Assembly: GCF_003966735.1 (NCBI RefSeq)
Contig: NZ_AP017378.1
Coordinates: forward strand, 915,501-979,500
Direction of reading: 5' to 3'
From: Desulfovibrio ferrophilus
GTDB lineage: Bacteria > Desulfobacterota > Desulfovibrionia > Desulfovibrionales > Desulfovibrionaceae
Length of the DNA: 64,000 nt
Shown here: positions 43,261 to 53,363 of the stretch, piece after piece
Layout: every line of letters begins with the position of its first letter
Numbering within the stretch: the first letter of the stretch is position 1
Notes under the pieces: generated by a model
What the model saw: the letters and a program-made list of their open reading frames with translations, nothing else
The model's database searches: none
Told to the model about the DNA's origin: nothing
Position numbers and translations under genes: made by a program

Positions 43261-44157
43261 ATGAATCTCAATGATATGGGTCAGAACCTTCGGCGCGAAC
43301 GTGAGCGTCAGGGATTGACCATTGATGAAGTGGTCCAACGAACCAAGATCAGCAAGTCGAATATCCTGGCTATGGAGGCCGGGAATATGGACGAGTTGCC
43401 ACATCCTGTCTACGCCAAGGGTTTTGCACGTAACTACGCAAAGCTGTTGAAACTTGATCCTGAAGAGTACGCGTCTGCCATGGGTCGTGAATTCGTGACC
43501 GAGGATAACGTCGGCAAGGACGTTGCTTCGGATGAATTCGAAGAACAGATTCCACTGGAATCCTCGGGTAACGGGCTCAAGATCCTGGTGCTTGGGCTGG
43601 CCTTGTTGGCAATGGTTATTGGTGGTGCCATCTTCATGTTTTCCTCTCCAGCGTCTGAGGCGCCTTCGGATGTTCTGGCTCCGGCGCATGTTGAGCAGCC
43701 AGCAGTTGAACAACACACGACTCCGGTTATTGACGATACAGTCTCTGCCACTGAAGTACCTGTAGAGGCTGATGTGGAACAACAGGCTGCGGGGACTGTT
43801 CAGGATGAAGTGGCCCGGGCAGAACAAGCGGTTCAGGATGCTGCTCCAGTTGTTACCGGCCATGCAGCTTCGACCGATGCCATGCACGATCCTTCCGATT
43901 CCCGCGAGCGGGTGGTCGTGGAGGCCGAAGAACCCTGCTGGGTGTTGGCCGAAGTTGACGGCGGTGAGAATGGCGAAGGTGGCGTCACCGTGGATGTGAT
44001 GCTCCAGCCGGGGCAGTCGAAATTGCTTCGGTTTCACAAGACTCTTGTTGTCAAACTGGGCAATGGAGGCGGTGTGAAAGTGACGTATAACGGTCAGCCT
44101 TATTCCTTCACAGCGCAGTCCGGTCAGGTCAAGACGCTGCTTTTCCCCGCTCCCTAA
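43261..44157 (+). CDS. RodZ-like helix-turn-helix membrane protein with DUF4115 C-terminus
   Basis: This 298-residue protein has an N-terminal Xre-type HTH (about 5-70; GLTIDEVVQRTKISKSNILAMEAGN), a transmembrane helix (about 103-126; LKILVLGLALLAMVIGGAIF), a low-complexity Glu/Ala/Val linker and a C-terminal beta domain (WVLAEVDGGENG...) of the DUF4115 type. RodZ connects MreB to the cell-wall elongation machinery. GGGAG precedes the ATG. It is in the surA-recO unit and reads with it. Confidence 0.87.
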   Translation: MNLNDMGQNLRRERERQGLTIDEVVQRTKISKSNILAMEAGNMDELPHPVYAKGFARNYAKLLKLDPEEYASAMGREFVTEDNVGKDVASDEFEEQIPLESSGNGLKILVLGLALLAMVIGGAIFMFSSPASEAPSDVLAPAHVEQPAVEQHTTPVIDDTVSATEVPVEADVEQQAAGTVQDEVARAEQAVQDAAPVVTGHAASTDAMHDPSDSRERVVVEAEEPCWVLAEVDGGENGEGGVTVDVMLQPGQSKLLRFHKTLVVKLGNGGGVKVTYNGQPYSFTAQSGQVKTLLFPAP

Positions 44158-44172
44158 AGGTAAGGGCCGCAT

Positions 44173-44919
44173 ATGGAGTTCACGGAACGGTCCCTGATCA
44201 TCAAGGTGGGGCGCTTCCGCGAGATTGATCTCTGGGTGCGGCTCGCCACCCCCTCACGCGGTGTATTCACCGCTTTCGCATTTGGGGGGTCCAAGAGTCG
44301 GCGCCGTTTTCTTGGCTGTCTGGACCCCTTGAACCATGTTCTCTTCCGGTTCAAGAAGAGCCCCCGGGGCGAGTATCTTTACCTGATGGAAGGTACGCTC
44401 ATTTCGGGGCATCCTCATTTGCGGTCCAATCAGCGAATGCTGGGCCGTGCGGCCAACTGCCTGAAATTTTACGAATCTGTTTACGAAGGGCCTGGCGATT
44501 CCCGACAGGGGTTCGAACTCTTGTCCGAAGCGCTGTCTGTACTGGAAGCCGCTGTTGATTCCTCTCCCATGTTCCCTGTGTTGTTCCGGGCCAAGGTGGC
44601 CTTCACGCAGGGATATGGCCCGGCGCTGTTGACTTGCCCTCATTGCGGAAAAGACTTAAGGAATTCCGTTGCGCCGATGTTCCTGGTGGAGCAGGGCCAA
44701 GTGGCCTGTACCGAGCATATCCAGGGAAGTGGTAGACGAATCCCCCTGGGAACGGAAGCCTTGGATATCTTGAGGATAGTCAAGGCTGGCCGCCCCGAGG
44801 ACTGGCATGCTCTGGAGCCTTCTCCCGTAGCCAGGCGACAACTGTATGATATCGTTGACGGCATTGTGCGTTACCATCTGGGCCTGGCCTGGGAAGATGG
44901 CCGTTTTCAACGAATTTGA
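44173..44919 (+). CDS. recO: DNA repair protein RecO
   Basis: RecO acts with RecF/RecR to load RecA on gapped DNA. The 248-residue protein has the N-terminal OB-fold ([20 protein letters not shown]) and a zinc-binding motif with CPHCGKDL and CTEH downstream. Length is normal. AAGGTAAGGG lies before the ATG. The stop overlaps the start of the next open frame by four bases, but the true glyQ start is at 44970, giving a 50-bp gap. Confidence 0.93.
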   Translation: MEFTERSLIIKVGRFREIDLWVRLATPSRGVFTAFAFGGSKSRRRFLGCLDPLNHVLFRFKKSPRGEYLYLMEGTLISGHPHLRSNQRMLGRAANCLKFYESVYEGPGDSRQGFELLSEALSVLEAAVDSSPMFPVLFRAKVAFTQGYGPALLTCPHCGKDLRNSVAPMFLVEQGQVACTEHIQGSGRRIPLGTEALDILRIVKAGRPEDWHALEPSPVARRQLYDIVDGIVRYHLGLAWEDGRFQRI

Positions 44920-44969
44920 CGCTATTCCCGAGTAGTTCTGTCCTTCTGGGCAGTGAGAAAGGAGACGAT

Positions 44970-45839
<870 letters not shown>

Positions 45840-45864
45840 GGCGACAAGCGAGAAGGACGAACGA

Positions 45865-47955
45865 ATGTCGAAATTCATTCTTGAGATAGGCACCGAGGAA
45901 CTCCCGGCGCGATTTTTTCCCAGATTGTCCGATGATTTGGGGAAGGCAGTTGAAAAGGGCCTGAGCGAGGCTCTGATCGAATATGGAACCGTTGAGACCT
46001 TTACCACGCCGCGTCGCGTGGTGGTCATGGTCGACGATGTGGCTCAGACCCAGCGTAGCGAGGAAGAGCTTGTCTCCGGCCCGCCGAGGCGCATCGCCTA
46101 TGGCGAGGACGGTCAGCCCACCAAGGCCGCACTGGGCTTTGCCAAGACCCAGAACGTGGATATCGCAGACTGCTTTATTCAGGAAACGGGAAAGGGTGAA
46201 TACCTGGCCGTGAAAAAGACCATGGGGGGCGGCAACAGTATCGACCTGCTTGCGGGCATCTGCGCAGCCGCCATTTCCGGCTTGCAGTTCCCCAAGAAGA
46301 TGCGTTGGGGCTCTGGTGACTTTGGTTTTGGTCGTCCCATCCAGTGGTTATTGGCTCTGCTTGATGAACAGGTTGTTTCCTTCGAGTTGGCCGGAGTCAA
46401 GTCCGGTCGTCAGACTTGGGGACACCGGGTTCATGGCGCGGGCCCCTTTGATGTCTCTACCGCAGCCGACTATCAGAATGTCGTTCGGGACCAGTGCAAG
46501 ATTGTCCTCAGCCGCGACGAGCGTAGCGAGACTATCCGCAAGGAGGCCGACGAGTTGGCCGCTGCTGCGGGCGGTTCCGTGGTCTGGAAGGAGAGCCTGA
46601 TGGTCGAGGTCGTTGGCCTGGTGGAGACCCCCGTGGTCATCATGGGCGATTTCGATCCGTCGTTCCTCGAGGTACCGCGCGAAGTCCTGCTGTCCAGCAT
46701 GGAAGGGCACCAGAAGAGCTTTGGTGTAGAGGCCTCGGATGGCTCTCTGCTGCCGCATTTTATCTCCACCCTGAACCTGGAGCCCAAGGACCGTTCTCTG
46801 GTCAAAAAGGGATGGGAGCGCGTACTGCGCGCCCGCCTGGAGGACGCACGTTTCTTCTGGAAGGCGGACCTGGACGCCAAGGTGGACGACTGGCTGGCCA
46901 GCCTGGATAACGTAATCTATTTGAAGGGTCTGGGCAGCATGGGTGATAAAACTCGCCGCCTGGAGACCCTGTGTGGTGCCTTGGGTTCGCAGATCGATTC
47001 GAACCTGAAAGAAGATGCCGCCCGTGCCGGACGTTTGTCCAAGGCCGATCTTGTTTCCGAGATGGTTGGTGAATTCGACGAGCTTCAGGGCCTTATGGGC
47101 GGGATTTATGCTGAAAAGCGTGGCGAGCCCCAAGCCGTAGCCGACGCCCTGTATCAGCAGTACCTGCCCGCAGGCCCCAATAGCCCGGTTCCCACAAGTC
47201 TGTTCGGAGCGATCTTGTCCATGGCGGACAAAGCCGACTCCATGGCTGGTTGTTTCGGGCTGGGTAAGGTGCCGACAGGTGCCAACGATCCTTATGCTTT
47301 GCGTCGTGCTGCTCTGGGTATCATTCGCATCATCCTGGCTTTTGATCTCAAGATCGATCTGGGTGAGTTGCTGAAGGCCGCGCAGGACACCTATAAAGGG
47401 ATCAATTGGAAGCTGGAGCCCGAAGAGATTCACACGCAGCTCATGGACTTCTTTGCCGGTCGTCTGAAGGCCTACTTTACGGGCAAGGGCTATGAGACCC
47501 TGGTTGTCGAGGCAGCTCTGGGAGCCGGATTCACTGATTTGTGTGCGTTGGCTCGACGGGTCGAAGCCTTGGCGGAATTCAGCCGCCGTGATGACTTCGG
47601 ACAGGCTGTTCTGACCTTTAAGCGTGCCGCCAATATCATCATCAAGCAGGGCAACGCTGATGGCGTTGAACTGACCGGCGGATATGATCCCACATTGTTC
47701 GAGGATGACCAGGAAAAGGCTTTGGCCGCACGCCTGGACGAAATAGGTCCCACTTGGGACAAGCTCTGGGCCGAGGCGGACTTTGCTAGCCTGCTGGGCT
47801 TGCTGGGTGAGCTTCGACCGGATGTGGACGCCTTCTTTGATGGCGTGATGGTCATGTGTGAAGACGAGACCCTGCGTCTGAATCGCCTGAATCTGTTGCA
47901 GGCTTTGGTGTCCCGTTTGGGTCGGCTGGCTGATTTTTCAGCTTTGCAGGTGTAG
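45865..47955 (+). CDS. glyS: Glycyl-tRNA synthetase beta subunit
   Basis: The beta subunit binds tRNA-Gly. The 696-residue protein begins with LEIGTEELPARF, the family signature, and has the KMRWGSGDFGFGRPI motif and an anticodon-binding domain at the C-terminus (about 560-690). The ATG at 45865 follows AGAAGGACGA; the open frame upstream from 45715 runs inside glyQ and is not used. The gene ends at 47955, one base before a long palindromic element (47956-48081) that separates it from rpsT. Confidence 0.96.
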   Translation: MSKFILEIGTEELPARFFPRLSDDLGKAVEKGLSEALIEYGTVETFTTPRRVVVMVDDVAQTQRSEEELVSGPPRRIAYGEDGQPTKAALGFAKTQNVDIADCFIQETGKGEYLAVKKTMGGGNSIDLLAGICAAAISGLQFPKKMRWGSGDFGFGRPIQWLLALLDEQVVSFELAGVKSGRQTWGHRVHGAGPFDVSTAADYQNVVRDQCKIVLSRDERSETIRKEADELAAAAGGSVVWKESLMVEVVGLVETPVVIMGDFDPSFLEVPREVLLSSMEGHQKSFGVEASDGSLLPHFISTLNLEPKDRSLVKKGWERVLRARLEDARFFWKADLDAKVDDWLASLDNVIYLKGLGSMGDKTRRLETLCGALGSQIDSNLKEDAARAGRLSKADLVSEMVGEFDELQGLMGGIYAEKRGEPQAVADALYQQYLPAGPNSPVPTSLFGAILSMADKADSMAGCFGLGKVPTGANDPYALRRAALGIIRIILAFDLKIDLGELLKAAQDTYKGINWKLEPEEIHTQLMDFFAGRLKAYFTGKGYETLVVEAALGAGFTDLCALARRVEALAEFSRRDDFGQAVLTFKRAANIIIKQGNADGVELTGGYDPTLFEDDQEKALAARLDEIGPTWDKLWAEADFASLLGLLGELRPDVDAFFDGVMVMCEDETLRLNRLNLLQALVSRLGRLADFSALQV

Positions 47956-48081
47956 CAGACTGTTGAAAAACGGATGATTGCTGTGTTGCTTCGGATAACT
48001 CTAAGCCTCGCGTATTATGCAGATACGTGTCGGCATTGAGTTATCCTTGCGCCTTTCACTCATCCATTTTTGAACAGCCTG
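47956..48081. repeat. Long palindromic element A (between glyS and rpsT)
   Basis: The outer arms CAGACTGTTGAAAAACGGATG and, read in reverse, CAGGCTGTTCAAAAATGGATG match at most positions. Inside are GGATAACTC/GAGTTATCC arms and a core CGTAT-ATACG hairpin. The element starts at the base after the glyS stop. It belongs to the same family as elements B-E. Confidence 0.75.
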
Positions 48082-48151
48082 AATAAAAGGTGTTACCTTT
48101 TTTTGCGCTCAGGATTTTTCCGGAGTTGCTACTTTGGCAGAAGGCTCGATA

Positions 48152-48209
48152 TTGACTGTTTGCAAAGATCGGGCATAATGACTTGACAAGAGTGTGGGGA
48201 ATAGATAAT
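48152..48209 (+). promoter_or_regulatory. Tandem sigma-70-type promoters of rpsT
   Basis: The first pair is TTGACT (48152-48157) and CATAAT (48174-48179), 16 bases apart. The second is TTGACA (48183-48188) and GATAAT (48204-48209), 15 bases apart. An inverted repeat GTGGGGA/TCCCCAC spans the second -10 hexamer. Confidence 0.5.
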
Positions 48210-48231
48210 TCACTGCTCCCCACTGTTGAGG

Positions 48232-48250
48232 ACAATGAGATAATCATTGT
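48232..48250 (+). promoter_or_regulatory. Inverted repeat in the rpsT 5' leader
   Basis: ACAATGA (48232-48238) and TCATTGT (48244-48250) form a perfect 7-bp inverted repeat around GATAA, about 25 bases before the TTG start. It could be an mRNA hairpin for S20 autoregulation; this is inference. Confidence 0.35.
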
Positions 48251-48274
48251 GTAATTTTTTTGGAGGAAAAGACA

Positions 48275-48538
48275 TTGGCTAACCACAAGTCCGCAGTTAA
48301 GCGGCATCGCCAGAGCCTGAAGCGGAATGAGCGCAACCGCGCCGTTAGGACTCGTATCAAGAACGTGGTCAAGGCTGTGCGCCAGGCCGTGGAAGAGAAT
48401 AACGTCGAGCAGGCTCAGGCCGCTCTTCTGACTGCTACTTCCGTCCTGGACAAAGCTGCTACCAAAAAGGTGATCCACAGCCGTCAGGCTGCTCGACGGA
48501 TCTCCCGCCTGAACCTGGCCGTTAACAAGCTCGGCTAG
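48275..48538 (+). CDS. rpsT: 30S ribosomal protein S20
   Basis: S20 binds 16S rRNA early in assembly. The 87-residue basic protein begins [15 protein letters not shown] and ends in [13 protein letters not shown], as in the family. The start is a TTG at 48275, about 8 bases after GGAGG; the first ATG upstream (48260) overlaps the ribosome-binding site. A TTG/UUG start is typical of rpsT in E. coli too, where S20 represses its own translation. Two promoter-like sites and two inverted repeats lie upstream, and a terminator follows at 48564-48594. Confidence 0.97.
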   Translation: MANHKSAVKRHRQSLKRNERNRAVRTRIKNVVKAVRQAVEENNVEQAQAALLTATSVLDKAATKKVIHSRQAARRISRLNLAVNKLG

Positions 48539-48563
48539 CTTTAGCAAACCGATTCGGCAATTC

Positions 48564-48594
48564 AGCCCACCCGCGAAAGTGTGGTGGGCTTTTT
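48564..48594 (+). terminator. Rho-independent terminator after rpsT
   Basis: AGCCCACC (48564-48571) pairs with GGTGGGCT (48583-48590), followed by TTTT. Confidence 0.92.
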
Positions 48595-48708
48595 GCGTTG
48601 GACAACTTTTGGACATTGTTGTCGGGCCTCTGAGACTGGATTTACCCGTGTAATTCCTATACAGAAGAAAAGCGGCTTGAGCCGTTTTGGATGAACCAGC
48701 AAAGCGAG

Positions 48709-50073
48709 ATGTCATTGAAGGTTATCATCATCGGCGCGGGTGAGGTCGGTTATCATATCGCCCGTCGTCTTTCTGCAGAAGCCAAGGATGTCGTGATCAT
48801 CGATAGGGACCCAAAAGCCCTGAAACGGATCATTGAATCCATTGATGTTCAGATCATTGAAGGGTCAGGCTCGGTCCCCGGAATCCTGCAAAGCGCCGGT
48901 ATTGATGAAGCCGACGTGCTGTTGGCCGTGACGGATTCAGACGAGATCAATATCATTGCCTGTACTTTTGCCTCGGCACTGGCCCCGGATATCGTCAAGC
49001 TGGCTCGTATCCGCAACGACGAATACGTCAATGTGGGAGAGCACAGTGTCAAGACATTGCTGAATATCGACAAGACCATCAACCCCGATGTTGAAGTGGT
49101 CAAGGCTATTGAGCAGGCCGTTACCGTTCCTCAGGCTTCTGAAATAATTGATTTTTCCGGAGGCAGAGTCAAGCTTGTAGGCTACAGGATCGGTGAGAGT
49201 TCCGTGGTCGGGCGCAAGCTGATCCATTTGCCCGAGCTGATGCAGGGGCTCTCCGTCATCATCGCAGCCATTGTACGCGGTGAGAAGCTGATCATTCCTT
49301 CGGGTGAAGACGTCATCGAGCAAGATGATCTCGTCTATTTCGTGTGCATGGAAGACCGGGTGCATGACATCATGGCCAGTCTTGGGAGCAAGGCGGAGCC
49401 AGTCAAAAGTCTGTTGATCATCGGCGGAGGCGATATCGGGTTTCGTCTGGCGCAACGCCTTGAAAGAAGCTACCACGTCCGCTTGGTGGAGAATGATGCC
49501 GATCGCTGCCAATGGCTGGCTCAGAGTCTGAATCGTGCCATCGTGCTGCATGGTGATGGCCGGGATCAGGATCTGCTCCAAGAAGAAAACGTGAAAGATA
49601 TGGATATGGTGGTCAGCCTGACCGGAGACGAGGAGACCAATATCCTGACGTCTCTGCTGGCCAAGAGCCTGGGAGCCAAGAGAGCGGTCACACGGATCAA
49701 CAAGTTTGCCTATTTCCCGCTGGTGCGGGCCATCGGTATCGAGAACATCGTCAGTCCGCGTCAGAGCGCGGTCAATTCCATCCTGCAATACATGCGCAAG
49801 GGTATGGTTATCTCCGCCGCCTCCATCAGGGGCGACGAGGCCGAAGCCCTGGAAGCCATCGTGCCGGAACATTCGGACCTTGTGGGCAAGGCCATCAAGG
49901 ATTTGAAGCTGCCCAAGGGCGCGCTCATCCTGACCATCCAGCGCGCAGGCGAAATCGTATTCCCCTCCGGAGACGCAGTGATTGAACCCGGTGATCGCAT
50001 CGTCATCCTGTCCACACGCAAGACCATCAGCCGCATCGAGAAACGACTCGAGGTCAAGTTGGAGTCGGTTTAA
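48709..50073 (+). CDS. trkA: Trk potassium uptake regulatory subunit TrkA
   Basis: TrkA is the NAD(H)-binding cytoplasmic ring that gates the TrkH channel. This 454-residue form is the full double unit: two RCK-N Rossmann domains (KVIIIGAGEVGYHIA at the N-terminus and SLLIIGGGDIGFRLA near residue 230) each followed by a TrkA-C domain. An in-frame ATG at 48691 gives six more residues; I prefer 48709 because AGCGAG lies near it, but neither ribosome-binding site is strong. trkH begins 1 bp after its stop, so both are coupled. Confidence 0.93.
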   Translation: MSLKVIIIGAGEVGYHIARRLSAEAKDVVIIDRDPKALKRIIESIDVQIIEGSGSVPGILQSAGIDEADVLLAVTDSDEINIIACTFASALAPDIVKLARIRNDEYVNVGEHSVKTLLNIDKTINPDVEVVKAIEQAVTVPQASEIIDFSGGRVKLVGYRIGESSVVGRKLIHLPELMQGLSVIIAAIVRGEKLIIPSGEDVIEQDDLVYFVCMEDRVHDIMASLGSKAEPVKSLLIIGGGDIGFRLAQRLERSYHVRLVENDADRCQWLAQSLNRAIVLHGDGRDQDLLQEENVKDMDMVVSLTGDEETNILTSLLAKSLGAKRAVTRINKFAYFPLVRAIGIENIVSPRQSAVNSILQYMRKGMVISAASIRGDEAEALEAIVPEHSDLVGKAIKDLKLPKGALILTIQRAGEIVFPSGDAVIEPGDRIVILSTRKTISRIEKRLEVKLESV

Positions 50074-50074
50074 G

Positions 50075-51523
50075 ATGCGCTGGCAATACACCCTCTACGT
50101 GGTTGGAGCGCTTCTCGTTTCCATTGGCATGACCATGCTCCTGGCTTTGGGCTGGTCGGTGTACTATGGAGATTCCGCTATCATGCCGCTCATGGAGTCG
50201 ATTCTTATTACTCTGAGCATCGGTGGGGGCATGTTCCACATCTTCCGTAACCCGGAAGCTCCAGCCATGAACCACCGCGAGGGCATGGCCATTGTCGCCA
50301 TCGGCTGGATCGCCGCCGCGCTTATGGGGGCGTTGCCGTTCTGGTTTGCCGGGACATTTGCGACGTTTACCGACTGCTTCTTTGAATCGATGTCCGGCTT
50401 CACCACCACCGGAGCCAGTGTGCTTTCGGATATTGAGGCCCTGCCACGGGGTATTCTGTTCTGGCGTTCACTCACGCACTGGCTGGGTGGTATGGGAATT
50501 ATCGTGCTTTCCCTGGCCATCCTGCCTTTTCTGGGCGTTGGCGGCATGCAGCTGTACAAGGCCGAGGTGCCTGGGCCTGTGGCCGAGAAGCTGAAGCCCC
50601 GCATCAAGGACACAGCCATGTTGCTGTGGAAGGTCTATCTGCTGTTTACGGTTTTGCAAACGGTGCTTTTACTGTTGGGGGGTATGGATTTGTTCGAATC
50701 CCTGTGCCACACCTTCGGGACAATGGCCACGGGGGGCTTTTCCACACGCAATACTTCCATCGCTGCTTATGACAGTGTGTATTTCGACACGGTCATCACC
50801 ATCTTCATGCTCATTGCCGGAGCGAACTTTACCCTGCATTACAACGTGCTTCGGGGACGCCCGGCGGTCATGTTCCGTGACCCTGAATTCAAGTTCTTCA
50901 TGAGTATTTTCGTTATTTTTACCCTGGCTTCCACCATCAGCATCTGGGGCAATAACTACGAATCCCTCGGTGATGCGCTGCGGTTTGCCTCTTTCCAGGT
51001 GGCATCCATCATGACCACCACAGGCTATGCCACGGCGGATTATGAAATCTGGACACCGCTGCCTCAGGCGTTGCTCCTGTTGCTCATGTTTCTGGGCGGT
51101 TGCGCCGGTTCCACCGGGGGCGGCATCAAGTGCATGCGCATCATGCTGCTGCTGAAGCTGGCCTATCAGGAGCTGTTCAGGCTCATCCATCCGCGCGCCG
51201 TGACCCGAGTCAAGTTGGGACGCCACAATGTTGAACCCGAGGTTCTGTCGTCCATCACTGGGTTCTTCATGCTCTTTCTGGGTCTGTTCATTCTCTCATC
51301 GTTCCTGCTGGCGGCCATGGGAGTGGATGTGGTTACAGCCTTCTCCGCGGTGGTTGCCAGTATCGGCAACATCGGCCCCGGTCTGGGCGGTGTCGGCCCA
51401 ACGGATAACTATGCGCATTTGCCCATGATGGGGAAATGGCTGCTGGTCTTCTGCATGCTCTTGGGACGCCTGGAGATTTATACCGTAATCATTCTGTTCG
51501 TTCCCGAGTTTTGGCGCAAATAG
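50075..51523 (+). CDS. trkH: Trk potassium uptake membrane subunit TrkH
   Basis: TrkH forms the K+-conducting pore in the inner membrane. At 482 residues it has the four pseudo-repeats of the superfamily with selectivity-filter loops visible as SGFTTTGASV, FGTMATGGFST, MTTTGYATAD and ASIGNIGPG. About ten to twelve hydrophobic helices are present. The ATG at 50075 follows GGAG in the last codons of trkA; the open frame upstream lies inside trkA. The stop is followed after 3 bases by palindromic element E (51527-51638). Confidence 0.93.
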   Translation: MRWQYTLYVVGALLVSIGMTMLLALGWSVYYGDSAIMPLMESILITLSIGGGMFHIFRNPEAPAMNHREGMAIVAIGWIAAALMGALPFWFAGTFATFTDCFFESMSGFTTTGASVLSDIEALPRGILFWRSLTHWLGGMGIIVLSLAILPFLGVGGMQLYKAEVPGPVAEKLKPRIKDTAMLLWKVYLLFTVLQTVLLLLGGMDLFESLCHTFGTMATGGFSTRNTSIAAYDSVYFDTVITIFMLIAGANFTLHYNVLRGRPAVMFRDPEFKFFMSIFVIFTLASTISIWGNNYESLGDALRFASFQVASIMTTTGYATADYEIWTPLPQALLLLLMFLGGCAGSTGGGIKCMRIMLLLKLAYQELFRLIHPRAVTRVKLGRHNVEPEVLSSITGFFMLFLGLFILSSFLLAAMGVDVVTAFSAVVASIGNIGPGLGGVGPTDNYAHLPMMGKWLLVFCMLLGRLEIYTVIILFVPEFWRK

Positions 51524-51526
51524 CGC

Positions 51527-51638
51527 GGCGTTCGGTCGGACTGGCCTATCGTCGGCTGATTCGGCTGGGCGTGTGCTGCGTCAGTTTGCATCGCGATAGC
51601 TTTGCTATCCCTGTTTCGGCTTTCTTGTCTGAACGCCG
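51527..51638. repeat. Long palindromic element E (after trkH)
   Basis: The outer arms CGGCGTTCGGTC and GTCTGAACGCCG pair at 10 of 12 positions, and a core GATAG-CTTTG-CTATC hairpin lies near the centre. It starts 3 bases after the trkH stop. It is the most diverged member of the family. From 51639 to 51818 I see nothing further. Confidence 0.55.
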
Positions 51639-51818
51639 AATCTCTTCGCCTTAATGCGTGGAACATCCTCCCTCGCGCCGCGTGTGGGCATATGAGGGTA
51701 AAGAAGGAGAGAAGAGGGCAGGGCTTTTATTGTTTCTGACGAGGTTACTTCGGCTGATTATGCACGAGGGTGCCTCATCTCGATACGTTTACACCTCGCT
51801 GGGTTAGGCGTATATCCC

Positions 51819-53189
51819 GTGACCATGAGGCTCTTCAAACACGGTTCCCCTTCTTTGATGCTCATTATGGGCTTTGCGCTGACCATTGTGGTCGGCACGG
51901 CCTTGCTCCTGCTTGATGCCTGCCGAGCAGGGGGAGAGTTGTCTCTGGTGGACGCCTTGTTCACCGCCACGTCCGCCGTGTGTGTCACCGGGCTTGCCGT
52001 GGTGGATACGGGGTCCTTTTTCTCTTCCACGGGGCATGTGGTGCTTCTGGGGCTCATTCAGCTGGGTGGCCTGGGCATCATGACCTATTCCAGCATGGTC
52101 TTTCTGCTCTGGCGGCAGCGTGTTTCGTTATCCGACCGGTTGGCCGTGCGCCAGACCTTGCTGCATGACCCGTCCTTCAACATGGCGACGTTTTTGCGAC
52201 AGGTCGTTTTGGCCTGCTTGCTTCTGGAATTGTTGGGAGCAGCGTGTCTGTATCTGTTCGATTCCGAGTCCTTTCCCCCGTTCTCTGCGCTGTTCCATGC
52301 TGTTTCCGCCTTTTGCAACGCGGGTTTTTCCTTGCAGGGCGATAGCCTTGTGGCCTGGAAGGATCACGCCGGGATCAATCTGACCTTCATGGCTTTGATC
52401 ATATTGGGTGGGCTTGGGTTTGCCGTGCTTTTGGAATTGGCCGAACGCATCGGCCGCATCCGCCTGCGGGATAGAGCTTCGCTTCCCGCCCGCTTGTCCT
52501 GGCACAGCCGCATCGTGCTGACCACGAGCTTCATGCTCATTGCGGGCGGGGCATTGGCAATCTATCTGGCTGAGTTTTCGTTGCATCAGGGCCAGTTCTC
52601 CCATGCCGAGGAGTTTTTGGCCTCGGTGTTCCAGTCCGTGACCTGCCGGACCGCCGGATTCAACACCATGAATATTGGTGGACTGACCAATATTTCCCTG
52701 CTGGTGATGATGGGCCTGATGTTTGTGGGCGGCTCGCCCGGTTCCTGTGCGGGCGGCGTCAAGACCACGACCTTCCGAGCCTTGCTGGCCTTTTGTCTGG
52801 CGCGCTTGCGCGGGCGCAGGCAGTCGGTCGTGGCACGTCGTTTTGCCCTGGATGAGGCCAGCATGAACGATGCCCTGACGCTGATCATGTTCGGCATGGT
52901 CATTATCGGTGTAGCCGCGCTGGTGCTGTCCATTACCGAAGTCGGGGCTGTGCCCCATAATCAGACACGTGGTTTGTTTCTGGAACTTTTGTTCGAATGC
53001 GTCAGCGCCTTCGCTACAGTGGGCCTGTCCACAGGAGTAACACCCAATCTGACCGTCACCGGCAAGCTGGTGATCACGGTGCTGATGTTCATTGGGCGTT
53101 TGGGGCCCATCGTATTTATTTCCCTGCTGCATGACCTGCAACGCACGGAGCGGTTTATGTGGCCTGAGAAGCGTCTCCCCATGGGGTAA
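51819..53189 (+). CDS. KtrB-type potassium uptake membrane subunit
   Basis: This 456-residue TrkH/KtrB-family protein is shorter than the TrkH at 50075 and resembles the Na+-dependent KtrB group. The four filter loops are readable: TSAVCVTGLAV, SAFCNAGFSL, TCRTAGFNTMN and SAFATVGLSTGV. The start is taken at GTG 51819; ATG at 51825 is equally possible, as the upstream ribosome-binding site is weak. It is followed by element B and then by its gating partner KtrA, so it makes a second complete K+ uptake system within 5 kb. Confidence 0.88.
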   Translation: MTMRLFKHGSPSLMLIMGFALTIVVGTALLLLDACRAGGELSLVDALFTATSAVCVTGLAVVDTGSFFSSTGHVVLLGLIQLGGLGIMTYSSMVFLLWRQRVSLSDRLAVRQTLLHDPSFNMATFLRQVVLACLLLELLGAACLYLFDSESFPPFSALFHAVSAFCNAGFSLQGDSLVAWKDHAGINLTFMALIILGGLGFAVLLELAERIGRIRLRDRASLPARLSWHSRIVLTTSFMLIAGGALAIYLAEFSLHQGQFSHAEEFLASVFQSVTCRTAGFNTMNIGGLTNISLLVMMGLMFVGGSPGSCAGGVKTTTFRALLAFCLARLRGRRQSVVARRFALDEASMNDALTLIMFGMVIIGVAALVLSITEVGAVPHNQTRGLFLELLFECVSAFATVGLSTGVTPNLTVTGKLVITVLMFIGRLGPIVFISLLHDLQRTERFMWPEKRLPMG

Positions 53190-53313
53190 TAGGCTGCTGA
53201 AAAATATACATTTGCGGCGTTGTTTCGATAAATTCAAAACCTCACGTACCCTAAGTACGCTTCGGCCTTGAATTGAGCTCACGCCTTGCAACTGCACATT
53301 TTTGAACAGCCTA
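53190..53313. repeat. Long palindromic element B (between ktrB and ktrA genes)
   Basis: TAGGCTGCTGAAAAA (left) and TTTTTGAACAGCCTA (right) are outer arms; TTCAA/TTGAA inner arms and a CGTAC-CCTAA-GTACG core follow. It starts at the base after the ktrB stop codon. A GCGTTGTTTCG box between the arms recurs in elements A and D. Confidence 0.8.
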
Positions 53314-53363
53314 TTCGTAGAGAATGTAAAAGAAAGAAGTGAGTGGGAATAGGGAGAAAGTCG

